The position numbers and the translations under genes were made by a program. A stretch of DNA of 64,000 nucleotides from an uncultured Glaciecola sp. (GTDB lineage Bacteria > Pseudomonadota > Gammaproteobacteria > Enterobacterales > Alteromonadaceae), in NCBI GenBank assembly GCA_937125395.1, contig CAKZLI010000055.1:124001-188000 (forward strand), read 5' to 3'. The notes below the pieces were generated by a model. The model was not told the origin of the DNA. It searched no databases and was given only the letters and a program-made list of their open reading frames with translations. Of this stretch, positions 33,283 through 40,954 are shown piece by piece; position 1 is the first letter of the stretch, and every line of letters begins with the position of its first letter.

Positions 33283-35426
33283 ATACAGAGTATTTTCGTG
33301 TAACTAGCATAAGGTTTCATAGCAATAGACATGTGATTTTCATGGGCATCCCGCTCAAAAAAAATAGCTATAAAATGCACAGCGGTAAGTACACTGTTTC
33401 GGTTAAAGCATGCCCTGATAGCCTCCCTGTGAGTCCGGCCATTGGTCAACACTGGGAAGTTAAAGGTGTAAAAACCTTCAGTGAGTATGAGAACAATGGC
33501 TATGTCATGACACAGCATGTTTTTGATTCACCAATTGAAGCAAAATGCTCTCTTCCTGAAATTGGTGAACAACTCATAAAGTTTATAGCCAACGAAAAAG
33601 ACTTTATAGGTATCGGTGAAAGTAAAGCCAGACGGTTGTGGAATGCCTTGGGGAATGACTTTCATCATCTTGCTAAGAAAGACACAACAGAGTCGAGAAG
33701 TCGACTTAGCGGCCTTCTGAGCGAAGAGTCCATCAATGCACTTTATAAAGGCTATGCCAAGTATGCTAATTTAAGCGCGTGTAACTGGATGTCAAATCAC
33801 CATATACCTTCTTCTATTCAACAGCGTTTGCTTAAGCATCATAACGAAAAGTCCATCACCGCCATTAAGGAAAATCCGTATCTATTGATCGGTTTTGGTA
33901 TGTCATTTGAGGATGCAGATAGACTCGGCGTTACCATATTCGACCGTGACGAGGATGAACCCAAACGCCTAAGCGCAGCGTTAGAAATTGCAATTCGCAA
34001 ACAAATAGAATTGGGTCACACTTATACAACACAAAATGAGCTTAAGCCAAAGTTAGCTGCTTTATTAAAAGACCAAGAGTTATGTGCCAAGTCGTTTAAA
34101 GCTGGACATCATAAGGCTCAATACGTTCTTAATCATCAATTAGGTACATATCATCCAACAGCACAACTACTGATGGAGAATGTCGTTGCAAAACGACTGA
34201 ATAAGCTTGCTAGGCAAAATAATTTATATGACGAAAATGCAAATTCTGCATATTGCTTTGCTGTTGAACAATTGCCTTATGAGCTTACCCAAAAACAAAC
34301 CGAAGCAGTAATAACATGTTTAGATAATGCGGTAAGCTCTATAACCGGTGGGGCTGGAACGGGAAAGACAACTGTTCTCAGAACGGCACTTAGAGCATAT
34401 CATCATCTAGGATATGAAATTCATGCAGTTGCACTTAGTGGCAGAGCGGCAATGAGGCTGCATGAATCGATAGGTTTTATTACTTCAACCATCGCCAAGT
34501 TACTTCGTGACGCACCAATTGAACCAAGTAATGAACAACCAAAGCACCTATTGGTTATTGATGAAGCCAGTATGATTGATTTGCCCACAATGTATCGCTT
34601 GGTAAACCATCTTCATCCAGAGGTACGCATTATATTCACAGGTGACCCTGACCAACTACCACCAATAGGGTGCGGTAAGGTTCTTGCAGACATAGTTCTA
34701 TCAAATACCATTGCAAACACTATGCTGGATATCGTAAAACGCCAGGAAGGCTCAACTGGTATACCGGAATATTCAAAGCAAATAAACCAAGGCTTAGTCC
34801 CTGAAAGTTTAAGTTCTGGGGCGGTATACTTTCATGAAATTCCTAAGCACCGTATTGCAAATGTATGTTGCGAGTTATATGAAGAGTCACCATACAATAG
34901 CCGTGTTATGGCGCCGACTAAAAAACTGGTTCAAGACATTAATAATCAAATTCAGGATGTTGTTAATGAGCATGGAGAGCAATTAAAGTTCAATCTCCAT
35001 GGCGATGAGTTTCATGTAAAACTTAGAATTAACGATCAAATATTGTTCACTCAGAACTTGTACGATAAAGGAATCAACAATGGTTCGCTTGGGGAACTCA
35101 CTTCGGTTACTTCCACCGAAGGCTCATTTGGTGAAGTGACACTAGATACTGGTGACAAAGTTGAAATAACTCAGCAAGTGCTTGATGGAATGGAGTTAGG
35201 GTATGCAATAACACTACATAAAGCCCAAGGCTCTCAATTTCCTAGAGTAATCATAGCGCTTCAAAAAGGCCGAATTGTTGACAGAGCATGGCTTTATACA
35301 GCTATTACTCGGGCTGAAAATGAAATACACATTGTCGGTTCATCGGAAGATTTTAAATCAATCATCCAGTCACCTAGTAACTCAAACAAGAGAAATAGCT
35401 ACCTTTATGAAATGTTGCGGATGTAA
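33279..35426 (+). CDS. RecD2-like superfamily 1 helicase
   Basis: This 715-residue SF1B-type helicase has an N-terminal OB-like and helix-hairpin-helix region (GIGESKARRLWNALG), Walker A GGAGTGKT at residues 357-364, motif II LLVIDEASM, motif III IFTGDPDQLPPIG and a UvrD_C_2-type motif VI region (ITLHKAQGSQFPRV, AITRAENEIHIV). RecD2 proteins unwind DNA 5' to 3'. It overlaps the previous gene by four bases and ends the trio operon, 30 bases before the 62-bp repeat array. It may process element DNA during transfer or replication. Whether it acts on the repeats is not known. Confidence 0.88.
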   Translation: MNTEYFRVTSIRFHSNRHVIFMGIPLKKNSYKMHSGKYTVSVKACPDSLPVSPAIGQHWEVKGVKTFSEYENNGYVMTQHVFDSPIEAKCSLPEIGEQLIKFIANEKDFIGIGESKARRLWNALGNDFHHLAKKDTTESRSRLSGLLSEESINALYKGYAKYANLSACNWMSNHHIPSSIQQRLLKHHNEKSITAIKENPYLLIGFGMSFEDADRLGVTIFDRDEDEPKRLSAALEIAIRKQIELGHTYTTQNELKPKLAALLKDQELCAKSFKAGHHKAQYVLNHQLGTYHPTAQLLMENVVAKRLNKLARQNNLYDENANSAYCFAVEQLPYELTQKQTEAVITCLDNAVSSITGGAGTGKTTVLRTALRAYHHLGYEIHAVALSGRAAMRLHESIGFITSTIAKLLRDAPIEPSNEQPKHLLVIDEASMIDLPTMYRLVNHLHPEVRIIFTGDPDQLPPIGCGKVLADIVLSNTIANTMLDIVKRQEGSTGIPEYSKQINQGLVPESLSSGAVYFHEIPKHRIANVCCELYEESPYNSRVMAPTKKLVQDINNQIQDVVNEHGEQLKFNLHGDEFHVKLRINDQILFTQNLYDKGINNGSLGELTSVTSTEGSFGEVTLDTGDKVEITQQVLDGMELGYAITLHKAQGSQFPRVIIALQKGRIVDRAWLYTAITRAENEIHIVGSSEDFKSIIQSPSNSNKRNSYLYEMLRM

Positions 35427-35456
35427 GAAACAAAGCATCTAAATTGTACTAGAATC

Positions 35457-35890
35457 AAGGCTTCATTATGATCTCAATACTGAAATAAAGCCTTGATGAT
35501 AAACTCGAATTTTGAAATAAGCCTTCATTCTGATCGCAACGCTGAAATTAAGCCTTGATGATACGCGCAAATATTAGAAAAAGGCTTCATTCTGATCTCA
35601 ACAATTAAATGAAGCCTTGATGATACGCGCAAATATTAGAAAAAGGCTTCATTCTGATCTCAATACTGAAATGAAGCCTTGATGATACGCGCAAATATTA
35701 GAAAAAGGCTTCATTCTGATCTCAATAATAAAATGAAGCCTTGATGATAAGCGCAAATATTGAAACAAGCCTTCATTCTGATCGCAGTGCTGAAATTAAG
35801 CATTGATGAAACGCGCAAATATTAGAAAAAGGCTTCATTCTGATCGAAATACTGAAATGAAGCCTTGGTACTAAGCTCAAATATTGAGAT
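35457..35890. repeat. Seven tandem 62-bp palindromic repeats
   Basis: Units start at 35457, 35519, 35581, 35643, 35705, 35767 and 35829, exactly 62 bases apart. Each is a 38-base hairpin block (AAGGCTTCATT, a 16-base loop, AATGAAGCCTT) plus a 24-base AT-rich linker. Units 2 and 6 are a variant (left arm AAGCCTTCATT, loop with GATCGCA), and linkers 1 and 5 share TTGAAA, so a block of four units (248 bp) seems to have been duplicated. There is no unique spacer, so this is not CRISPR. The array and the 279 bases after it (35891-36169, nothing recognised except the rloC leader) make a 743-base stretch with no gene. Confidence 0.95.
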
Positions 35891-36169
35891 TGTAGATTCT
35901 AAGCAAAGTCAGAAACAATAATAGTCTGTGGGCCCTTAGTTGTGGTCCGTAACGAATGGTATAACATCGCTAAATGATAATAACTATTTCCTAATCAGCT
36001 TGGATAAGCGCTTTTCAATGGAGAAGGTAAACCCGCATGATTTGAAAGCAAAGAAAATTTGAATCAAATGTGTTAACTTCTACCCAAAACGGAAGTAATA
36101 GGTTAGTCCTCTCTACTTACGGAGCTACACTGAAAATTTCATAACAAAAGTGATGACAAGGAGGTTTCT

Positions 36170-38572
36170 ATGCTAAAGAAAATTCAGCGAATTAAAAAGC
36201 TTGGTGTTTTTAATGATTTTAGCTGGGATAGTGAAGTTAAAAACAAAGGTGGCGCCGTTCAGAACTTTGTTGATATCAACATCATATATGGTCGCAATTA
36301 TTCCGGTAAGACCACACTGTCGCGTATTGCTCGTGCTTTAGAGACTCGTTCTTTATCAGATAAATACGGAACTCCCTCGTTTCAATTGAAATTTACTGAC
36401 AACACAGATGTAACACTCGCGGCCTTATCTAACCACGACAAGAACATTCGCGTTTTCAATGAAGACTTTATTCGAGATAACCTCAGGTTCATCACTAATC
36501 CTGACGACAGCATTGAGCCATTTGCCATTTTAGGTGATGACAATAATAAGATCGAAAAAGAGATTGAAGCTCTTGAGGCGGAACTCGGTTCTAGTATGGA
36601 AGGGCAAGAAACGGGTTTGTTTGCTGACAAAAAGCAGGCCGCTGTTGCATACAGCAATGCCTTCGCCTCTCATAAACTATCGAATGATAGTCTAGAAAAA
36701 CAATTGGGTGATAAAGCGACTAATAAAGACATCGGCATTAAATACAAGCCTGAGCGTTTTGGCGACCAAAATTACACCATTACAAAATTAAAGGCTGATA
36801 TCACAACTGTAAGTAGCCCAGATTTTCAACAGTTAACATCAGAGCAAGTGAGCGAGCACGAAAAGCTGATTGATGAAAAGGTTTTGCCTGCAATATCTAA
36901 TTTTTCGCCGCCTAAGCTAAGTTTTTTGAGCTTGGCACAACAAGTTGAAGCGCTGGTAACCAAGCCGATCAGTGAGTCTGACAAAATTCAGGCGTTAGTC
37001 AAAGATGCAGTACTTAACCGCTGGGTCAATGAAGGTCGTACTCACCATCGAAACAAGCATGAAAAGTGCGCATTTTGCGACAATGAAATTTCTGCTGAGC
37101 GATGGGCAGAGCTTGATAAGCACTTTGATGAAGAATCTGAACTATTAGAAAAGTCGATTGATGCGTTACTTGATCAGATAGAAACCGAGAACAAAATAGT
37201 TCAATCCGCACTCACCATTGAACAATCTGTTTTTTATTCCAAATTTCACTCACAACTAACCGCTTTAGATTCCAGGTTAAAAGCTGCAAGCAAAGACTAT
37301 CAGCTTGCTTTAGGTAAGCTAGCCAAGCAACTGAAGGCGCGTAAAGGAGACATTCTAAACGCTAAAAATTATGAGAGCCTCGCTGATTGCACAGCGAAAC
37401 TAACGCAAATCTGGCAAGAATATAGTGACCTTTGCGCGCAATCAGAGTTATTTAGCAGCTCTTTAGCCGGAGAACAAACCAAGGCTAAAGCCGACTTGCG
37501 ATTGAAAGAGGTCTCTGATTATTTGCTTACGATTGATTACCAAACACAGCTAAACTCAATTGAAACCTTAAAGCAAAAGAGGGATGAAGCTCAACAAGCG
37601 CAGACAGCTATCACTGCGAATATTACCAAAAAACAAGCACAAATTACGGCTAAAAAACGTGAACTGAATGACGAAGAAAAAGGAGCCAAAAAGGTAAATG
37701 AATATCTTAATAATTTTTTCGGGCATCAGTTTCTAACGTTGGAGGCTAAAAAAGATGAAGGACCAACGCAAGATGCTAAGCGCATTCGATTTGAAGTAAT
37801 CCGTGACGGAAAGAAAGCTTATCACCTTAGTGAAGGTGAATGCAGCTTGCTGGCATTTTGCTACTTTTTGGCCAAGTTGGATGATGTCGCAACCAAAGAC
37901 TCAAAACCCATTATTTGGATTGATGATCCTATCTCATCGCTCGATGGTAACCATATTTTCTTTATTTATAGCCTATTAAATGCGGAAGTTGTCGAGAAGG
38001 GTAAATTTGCACAACTATTTGTTTCAACACACAACCTTGATTTCCTGAAGTATCTGAGAATGCTGAATGGCAAGTATATTGACCCGACAGGCTCTGGAAA
38101 GTTGAGAAGCTACCAGAAAGACTTTTTTGTTGTGATTAGGCAAGGTAAGTTTTCTACAATTCAGTCTATGCCTGATTATCTCAAGAAATACATCACAGAG
38201 TTTAATTATCTTTTTCATCAAATATATAAGTGCGCCAATGTCGAAAGTGTTGATGACGCAAACTTCAACTCGTTTTACAACTTTGCGAACAATGCACGTA
38301 AATTTTTCGAGATTTATCTTTACTACAAGTACCCAGATCACAAATCTGATGAAGATAAGTTAAAGCTGTTTTTTGGTGATGAAAAAATCCCAGCAGTGCT
38401 AGTTGATAGAATCAATAACGAATTTTCGCATTTAAAGGGGTGCTTCGAAAGTGGTTCGATACCTATAGATGTGCCAGAAATGCAAACTGCCGCTAAGCAA
38501 ATCATTGAACGACTCAAACAAGATAATGATCAATTTTCTTCATTAATGAGAAGTGTTGGTGAAATTGTTTAA
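36170..38572 (+). CDS. rloC: RloC-like anticodon nuclease (AAA_13/PrrC superfamily)
   Basis: This 800-residue ATPase has Walker A GRNYSGKTT at 41-49, ABC-type signature LSEGE at 553-557 and Walker B IIWIDDP at 581-587. In the middle is a zinc-hook-like CAFC (Cys300, Cys303) within long coiled coils, the RloC layout rather than the shorter PrrC. A candidate catalytic triad Arg710-x3-Glu714...His754 corresponds to PrrC Arg320/Glu324/His356. RloC cuts tRNA anticodon loops when DNA restriction is disturbed, aborting phage growth. A strong AAGGAGG (36158-36164) precedes the ATG. Repeats lie on both sides, and a type I restriction system lies 2.4 kb downstream. Confidence 0.82.
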   Translation: MLKKIQRIKKLGVFNDFSWDSEVKNKGGAVQNFVDINIIYGRNYSGKTTLSRIARALETRSLSDKYGTPSFQLKFTDNTDVTLAALSNHDKNIRVFNEDFIRDNLRFITNPDDSIEPFAILGDDNNKIEKEIEALEAELGSSMEGQETGLFADKKQAAVAYSNAFASHKLSNDSLEKQLGDKATNKDIGIKYKPERFGDQNYTITKLKADITTVSSPDFQQLTSEQVSEHEKLIDEKVLPAISNFSPPKLSFLSLAQQVEALVTKPISESDKIQALVKDAVLNRWVNEGRTHHRNKHEKCAFCDNEISAERWAELDKHFDEESELLEKSIDALLDQIETENKIVQSALTIEQSVFYSKFHSQLTALDSRLKAASKDYQLALGKLAKQLKARKGDILNAKNYESLADCTAKLTQIWQEYSDLCAQSELFSSSLAGEQTKAKADLRLKEVSDYLLTIDYQTQLNSIETLKQKRDEAQQAQTAITANITKKQAQITAKKRELNDEEKGAKKVNEYLNNFFGHQFLTLEAKKDEGPTQDAKRIRFEVIRDGKKAYHLSEGECSLLAFCYFLAKLDDVATKDSKPIIWIDDPISSLDGNHIFFIYSLLNAEVVEKGKFAQLFVSTHNLDFLKYLRMLNGKYIDPTGSGKLRSYQKDFFVVIRQGKFSTIQSMPDYLKKYITEFNYLFHQIYKCANVESVDDANFNSFYNFANNARKFFEIYLYYKYPDHKSDEDKLKLFFGDEKIPAVLVDRINNEFSHLKGCFESGSIPIDVPEMQTAAKQIIERLKQDNDQFSSLMRSVGEIV

Positions 38573-38577
38573 TAGTT

Positions 38578-38604
38578 AACGGGGCTTTTATAATCCCCGT
38601 TTTC
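38578..38604 (+). terminator. Terminator downstream of rloC
   Basis: AACGGGG pairs with CCCCGTT around a 10-base AT-rich loop and is followed by a short T-rich run. It starts five bases after the rloC stop and overlaps the beginning of the decayed repeat. Confidence 0.75.
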
Positions 38605-38677
38605 ATTTTGCTCGCAATACTGAAATGAATTCTTGATGGTAAGCACGAATATTTAAATAAAGCCTTGATTGTGATCA
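38597..38677. repeat. Diverged copy (about 1.3 units) of the 62-bp repeat, beyond rloC
   Basis: The segment contains CAATACTGAAATGAA, then TTGATGGTAAGC, GAATATT and AAAGCCTTGATT-GTGATC, in the same order and nearly the same spacing as the array at 35457-35890, with the next unit starting 63 rather than 62 bases on. It has many substitutions. It places related sequence on both sides of rloC. Confidence 0.8.
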
Positions 38678-38686
38678 CCTGCAATC

Positions 38687-39277
38687 TTATTTATTCGAAT
38701 TATCAAAATTACTTTGTGCGCGTAACCAAAAATCGTAAGGCATACCCGTCACTGCCTCAAGCCGTTTAGCCAAAGTAACTGTTACTATCGCTTTTTCTTT
38801 AAGAAAATCATCGCATTGCTCGCCTGACAAACCCAACTTCTTGCTGAGTTCATCATTTCCAAGTCCTTGGGTTCGGAATTTATGTAAGTACAGAGCCTCG
38901 AAATATCGAGCCGGATGCAGCATCGCTTTGTCATTTGGAATATCTACAATATAACCACCTTCAATTTTTGTAATGGATTTAAGCTTTTTCTGGCTGCGAA
39001 TTTTAGAAGTCATAACATCGACTCCTGGGTTACCTAGATTGTTGAGCTTGAATGGGTTTAGATGTCGCCTTTGGTTTGTCTGCAAACTGTCACTCGAAGC
39101 CCGGATGACTTTTGCACTGGGGATAGCATTCATTACCTCGGCAACAACTGATTCAACCAAATCAGTATAGCTAGTCGCATCTCGGCTTAATTCGATTGCT
39201 ATTCTTCCGTCACCTGAATGACTAATAATCGCGTCATCAAATCCCGCCTCAAAAAGGCTGTCGTCAATTTCATTCAT
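38687..39277 (-). CDS. HTH protein with HigA-like C-terminal domain
   Basis: This 196-residue protein has two parts. Residues about 1-60 (LFEAGFDDAIISHSGDG through AIPSAKVIRAS) form a small alpha/beta module I recognise only as recurring in some HTH proteins. Residues about 90-190 form a HigA/YddM-type antitoxin-like HTH domain (NDELSKKLGLSGEQCDDFL, FWLRAQSNFD). HigA proteins repress their own operon and neutralise a HigB toxin, but no HigB-like gene is next to it. It lies 17 bases downstream of the exonuclease gene on the same strand, so they are probably cotranscribed. It could regulate or restrain a neighbour. Confidence 0.65.
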   Translation of the reverse strand: MNEIDDSLFEAGFDDAIISHSGDGRIAIELSRDATSYTDLVESVVAEVMNAIPSAKVIRASSDSLQTNQRRHLNPFKLNNLGNPGVDVMTSKIRSQKKLKSITKIEGGYIVDIPNDKAMLHPARYFEALYLHKFRTQGLGNDELSKKLGLSGEQCDDFLKEKAIVTVTLAKRLEAVTGMPYDFWLRAQSNFDNSNK

Positions 39278-39294
39278 TGTTAACGAATCATCAT

Positions 39295-39924
39295 TTATTT
39301 CGAATTTAATGATGACCTCATGGATTGTTGGCTGTTTTTATCATTAAAAATCAACGGTAAAAGCTTCGCTGTATTTTTAGCATCATCCAAAGCTCGATGA
39401 TGGCTCCCCTCGTATGAAAGATTTGCAATCTCCAGCGCTCGTTTCAGTCCCACTTTTTTCTTTAAATTGCGAGCTTCTTTAAATGCTATTTTTAAATTCA
39501 AGTTGATTGAAGGTTTAAATGCTGCCATCCCATGTACAGCACAATCGATGTTTAACTGTACTATGTCGTAAGAGCCCCATGTAGCTAGTACATAATCAGA
39601 GTTATCGGGTAACCAATCAATAAAATGAGCGAACACCTTTGGAAATGGATCTGCAATATCTAGCTCGGCTTGTGTGATCCCTGTTAACTCTGTGCAGAAT
39701 TGGCTTAATTTAGGATGTGTAATCGGGCGGATCAATTCACTAAACTCATCAATTATCTGTAATGAACAAGTATCAATAAGTACAGCGTTGATTTCTATTA
39801 TCTCTCGCTCCTCAGGTGGGATTGAACCGTCCATCGTGCATGTATGTTCAATGTCTACGACTACAATATGCCTATAATCATTGATTAGTGAGCTGAGGCT
39901 GCCTGAATTATATTCTGGTTCCAT
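39295..39924 (-). CDS. DEDDh 3'-5' exonuclease, ERI-1/KapD-like
   Basis: This 209-residue protein has the exonuclease fold with Asp24 and Glu26 in VVDIEHTC, an Asp in SYDIVQLN and the final HHRALDDAKN, giving the D-E-D-D set with His. The segment TGITQAELD is common in the ERI-1-like group, which trims structured RNA or single-stranded ends. It is transcribed divergently from the WYL regulator and heads a two-gene unit with the HTH protein. Its substrate is unknown. In this island it may be part of a defence module. Confidence 0.82.
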   Translation of the reverse strand: MEPEYNSGSLSSLINDYRHIVVVDIEHTCTMDGSIPPEEREIIEINAVLIDTCSLQIIDEFSELIRPITHPKLSQFCTELTGITQAELDIADPFPKVFAHFIDWLPDNSDYVLATWGSYDIVQLNIDCAVHGMAAFKPSINLNLKIAFKEARNLKKKVGLKRALEIANLSYEGSHHRALDDAKNTAKLLPLIFNDKNSQQSMRSSLNSK

Positions 39925-39982
39925 TAATGTTCCGAGCTCTGTTGTTTCAATTATTAAATAGCCTACAACATCAACTAAAAAA

Positions 39983-40011
39983 CAATCAAAATGATTACAT
40001 CAATTTGATTG
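39983..40011. promoter_or_regulatory. Inverted repeat in the exonuclease/WYL divergent region
   Basis: CAATCAAA (39983-39990) and TTTGATTG (40004-40011) are a perfect 8-bp inverted repeat with 13 bases between. It lies about midway between the two divergent start codons and is a plausible operator for either gene. Confidence 0.5.
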
Positions 40012-40036
40012 CTCCTTTTCGCCGTTTAAGCTAATG

Positions 40037-40068
40037 TACTTTAATTAAAACTTGGTTTTATTAAAGTA
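40037..40068 (+). promoter_or_regulatory. Long inverted repeat reaching the start codon of the WYL regulator
   Basis: The left arm TACTTTAATTAAAAC (40037-40051) and the right arm GTTTTATTAAAGTA (40055-40068) match throughout except for one extra T in the left arm, with a 3-base centre. The last base is the A of the ATG. This is where BrxR/CapW-type WYL repressors often bind their own promoters, so autoregulation of the whole restriction operon is likely. Confidence 0.65.
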
Positions 40069-40940
40069 TGCTGCTCGAAAATCTGAACCATGCACAACGC
40101 GAACGCCTTGCTTTTATTGACTTTAGCCTTGAATTCTTTGGTCAAATAGCAAGAGCAGACTTGATCCAAAAATTTGGAACTGGTTTGGCTTCGTGTACTC
40201 GCGATATTTCTCTATATAGAGAATTGGCACCAGACAATGCTGTGCTCATGCATGAGAATAAGCGGTATGTACGCTCAGACGCATTCAGAGCCATTTTCGA
40301 GCACGACCCTGAATCAACCCTTAGAACATTATCAAAAGGCTTTGGAGATGGCTTCTCGTTGCCAAAAGAGAAATCTCAAATATGTTTTGATGCAGTTAGA
40401 TTAGTTCATCCTAAAGCAGAAATTGTTTCGGCCATCATGCGAGCGATTTACTCTAACTCAGCAATCCTATGCGAATATGAGTCACTCAGCAGCGGTACAA
40501 CCAAAAGAGAATTAGTACCACATGCCATTGTTAATAACGGCCATCGGTGGCATTTAAGAGCATATGACCGTAAAAGCAAAGAGTTTAGGGATTTTGTTTG
40601 CACACGATTCAAGAGTATCGAACTACAAGAAACAAAGCCTAAAAGTAATGAACTGGCCAGCATGGATAGCGCTTGGAATACGCTGTGTGAATTGCAGCTA
40701 GTACCTCATCCAAGGCTCAGCCATAGTAAAGCTATTGAAATGGATTACGGCATGACAAAGAGCATACTTAAACTTGAAGTTCGAGCCGCTTTAGCAAATT
40801 ACATACTCCGCCAGTGGAATGTTGATTGTACAGAAGACGCAACATTGACTGGCGACGAGTACCAATTGTATTTGAAGAATAAAAACAGCCTGGTCGATTT
40901 AATCGACTTCTCAATAACACCAGGCCAACAACTTAACTAG
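40068..40940 (+). CDS. WYL-domain transcriptional regulator (BrxR/CapW type)
   Basis: This 290-residue protein has an N-terminal winged helix, a central WYL domain (about residues 118-195, with VNNGHRWHLRAYDRKSKEF and DFVCTRF) and a C-terminal WCX-like extension. The size and three-part layout match BrxR/CapW repressors that control phage-defence operons. The gene stops 14 bases before hsdM, so it leads the restriction operon, and a long inverted repeat lies exactly over its start codon. It probably represses the operon until a signal, perhaps a nucleotide or single-stranded DNA fragment, binds the WYL domain. Confidence 0.82.
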   Translation: MLLENLNHAQRERLAFIDFSLEFFGQIARADLIQKFGTGLASCTRDISLYRELAPDNAVLMHENKRYVRSDAFRAIFEHDPESTLRTLSKGFGDGFSLPKEKSQICFDAVRLVHPKAEIVSAIMRAIYSNSAILCEYESLSSGTTKRELVPHAIVNNGHRWHLRAYDRKSKEFRDFVCTRFKSIELQETKPKSNELASMDSAWNTLCELQLVPHPRLSHSKAIEMDYGMTKSILKLEVRAALANYILRQWNVDCTEDATLTGDEYQLYLKNKNSLVDLIDFSITPGQQLN

Positions 40941-40954
40941 GAACAGTAACCAAC

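Noticed and set aside
35457..35890. CRISPR array
   Set aside because: Units are contiguous and the 24-base linkers are themselves repeated. There are no unique spacers and no cas genes.
35457..38677. Integron attC cassettes
   Set aside because: The repeat has an inverted-repeat core but lacks the paired R/L box layout with GTT core sites, it is tandem without genes between units, and no integron-type IntI is present. A cassette-like role is kept only as a hypothesis.
38687..39277. Complete HigBA toxin-antitoxin pair
   Set aside because: Only the HigA-like part is present. Neither neighbour is a HigB/RelE-type toxin.
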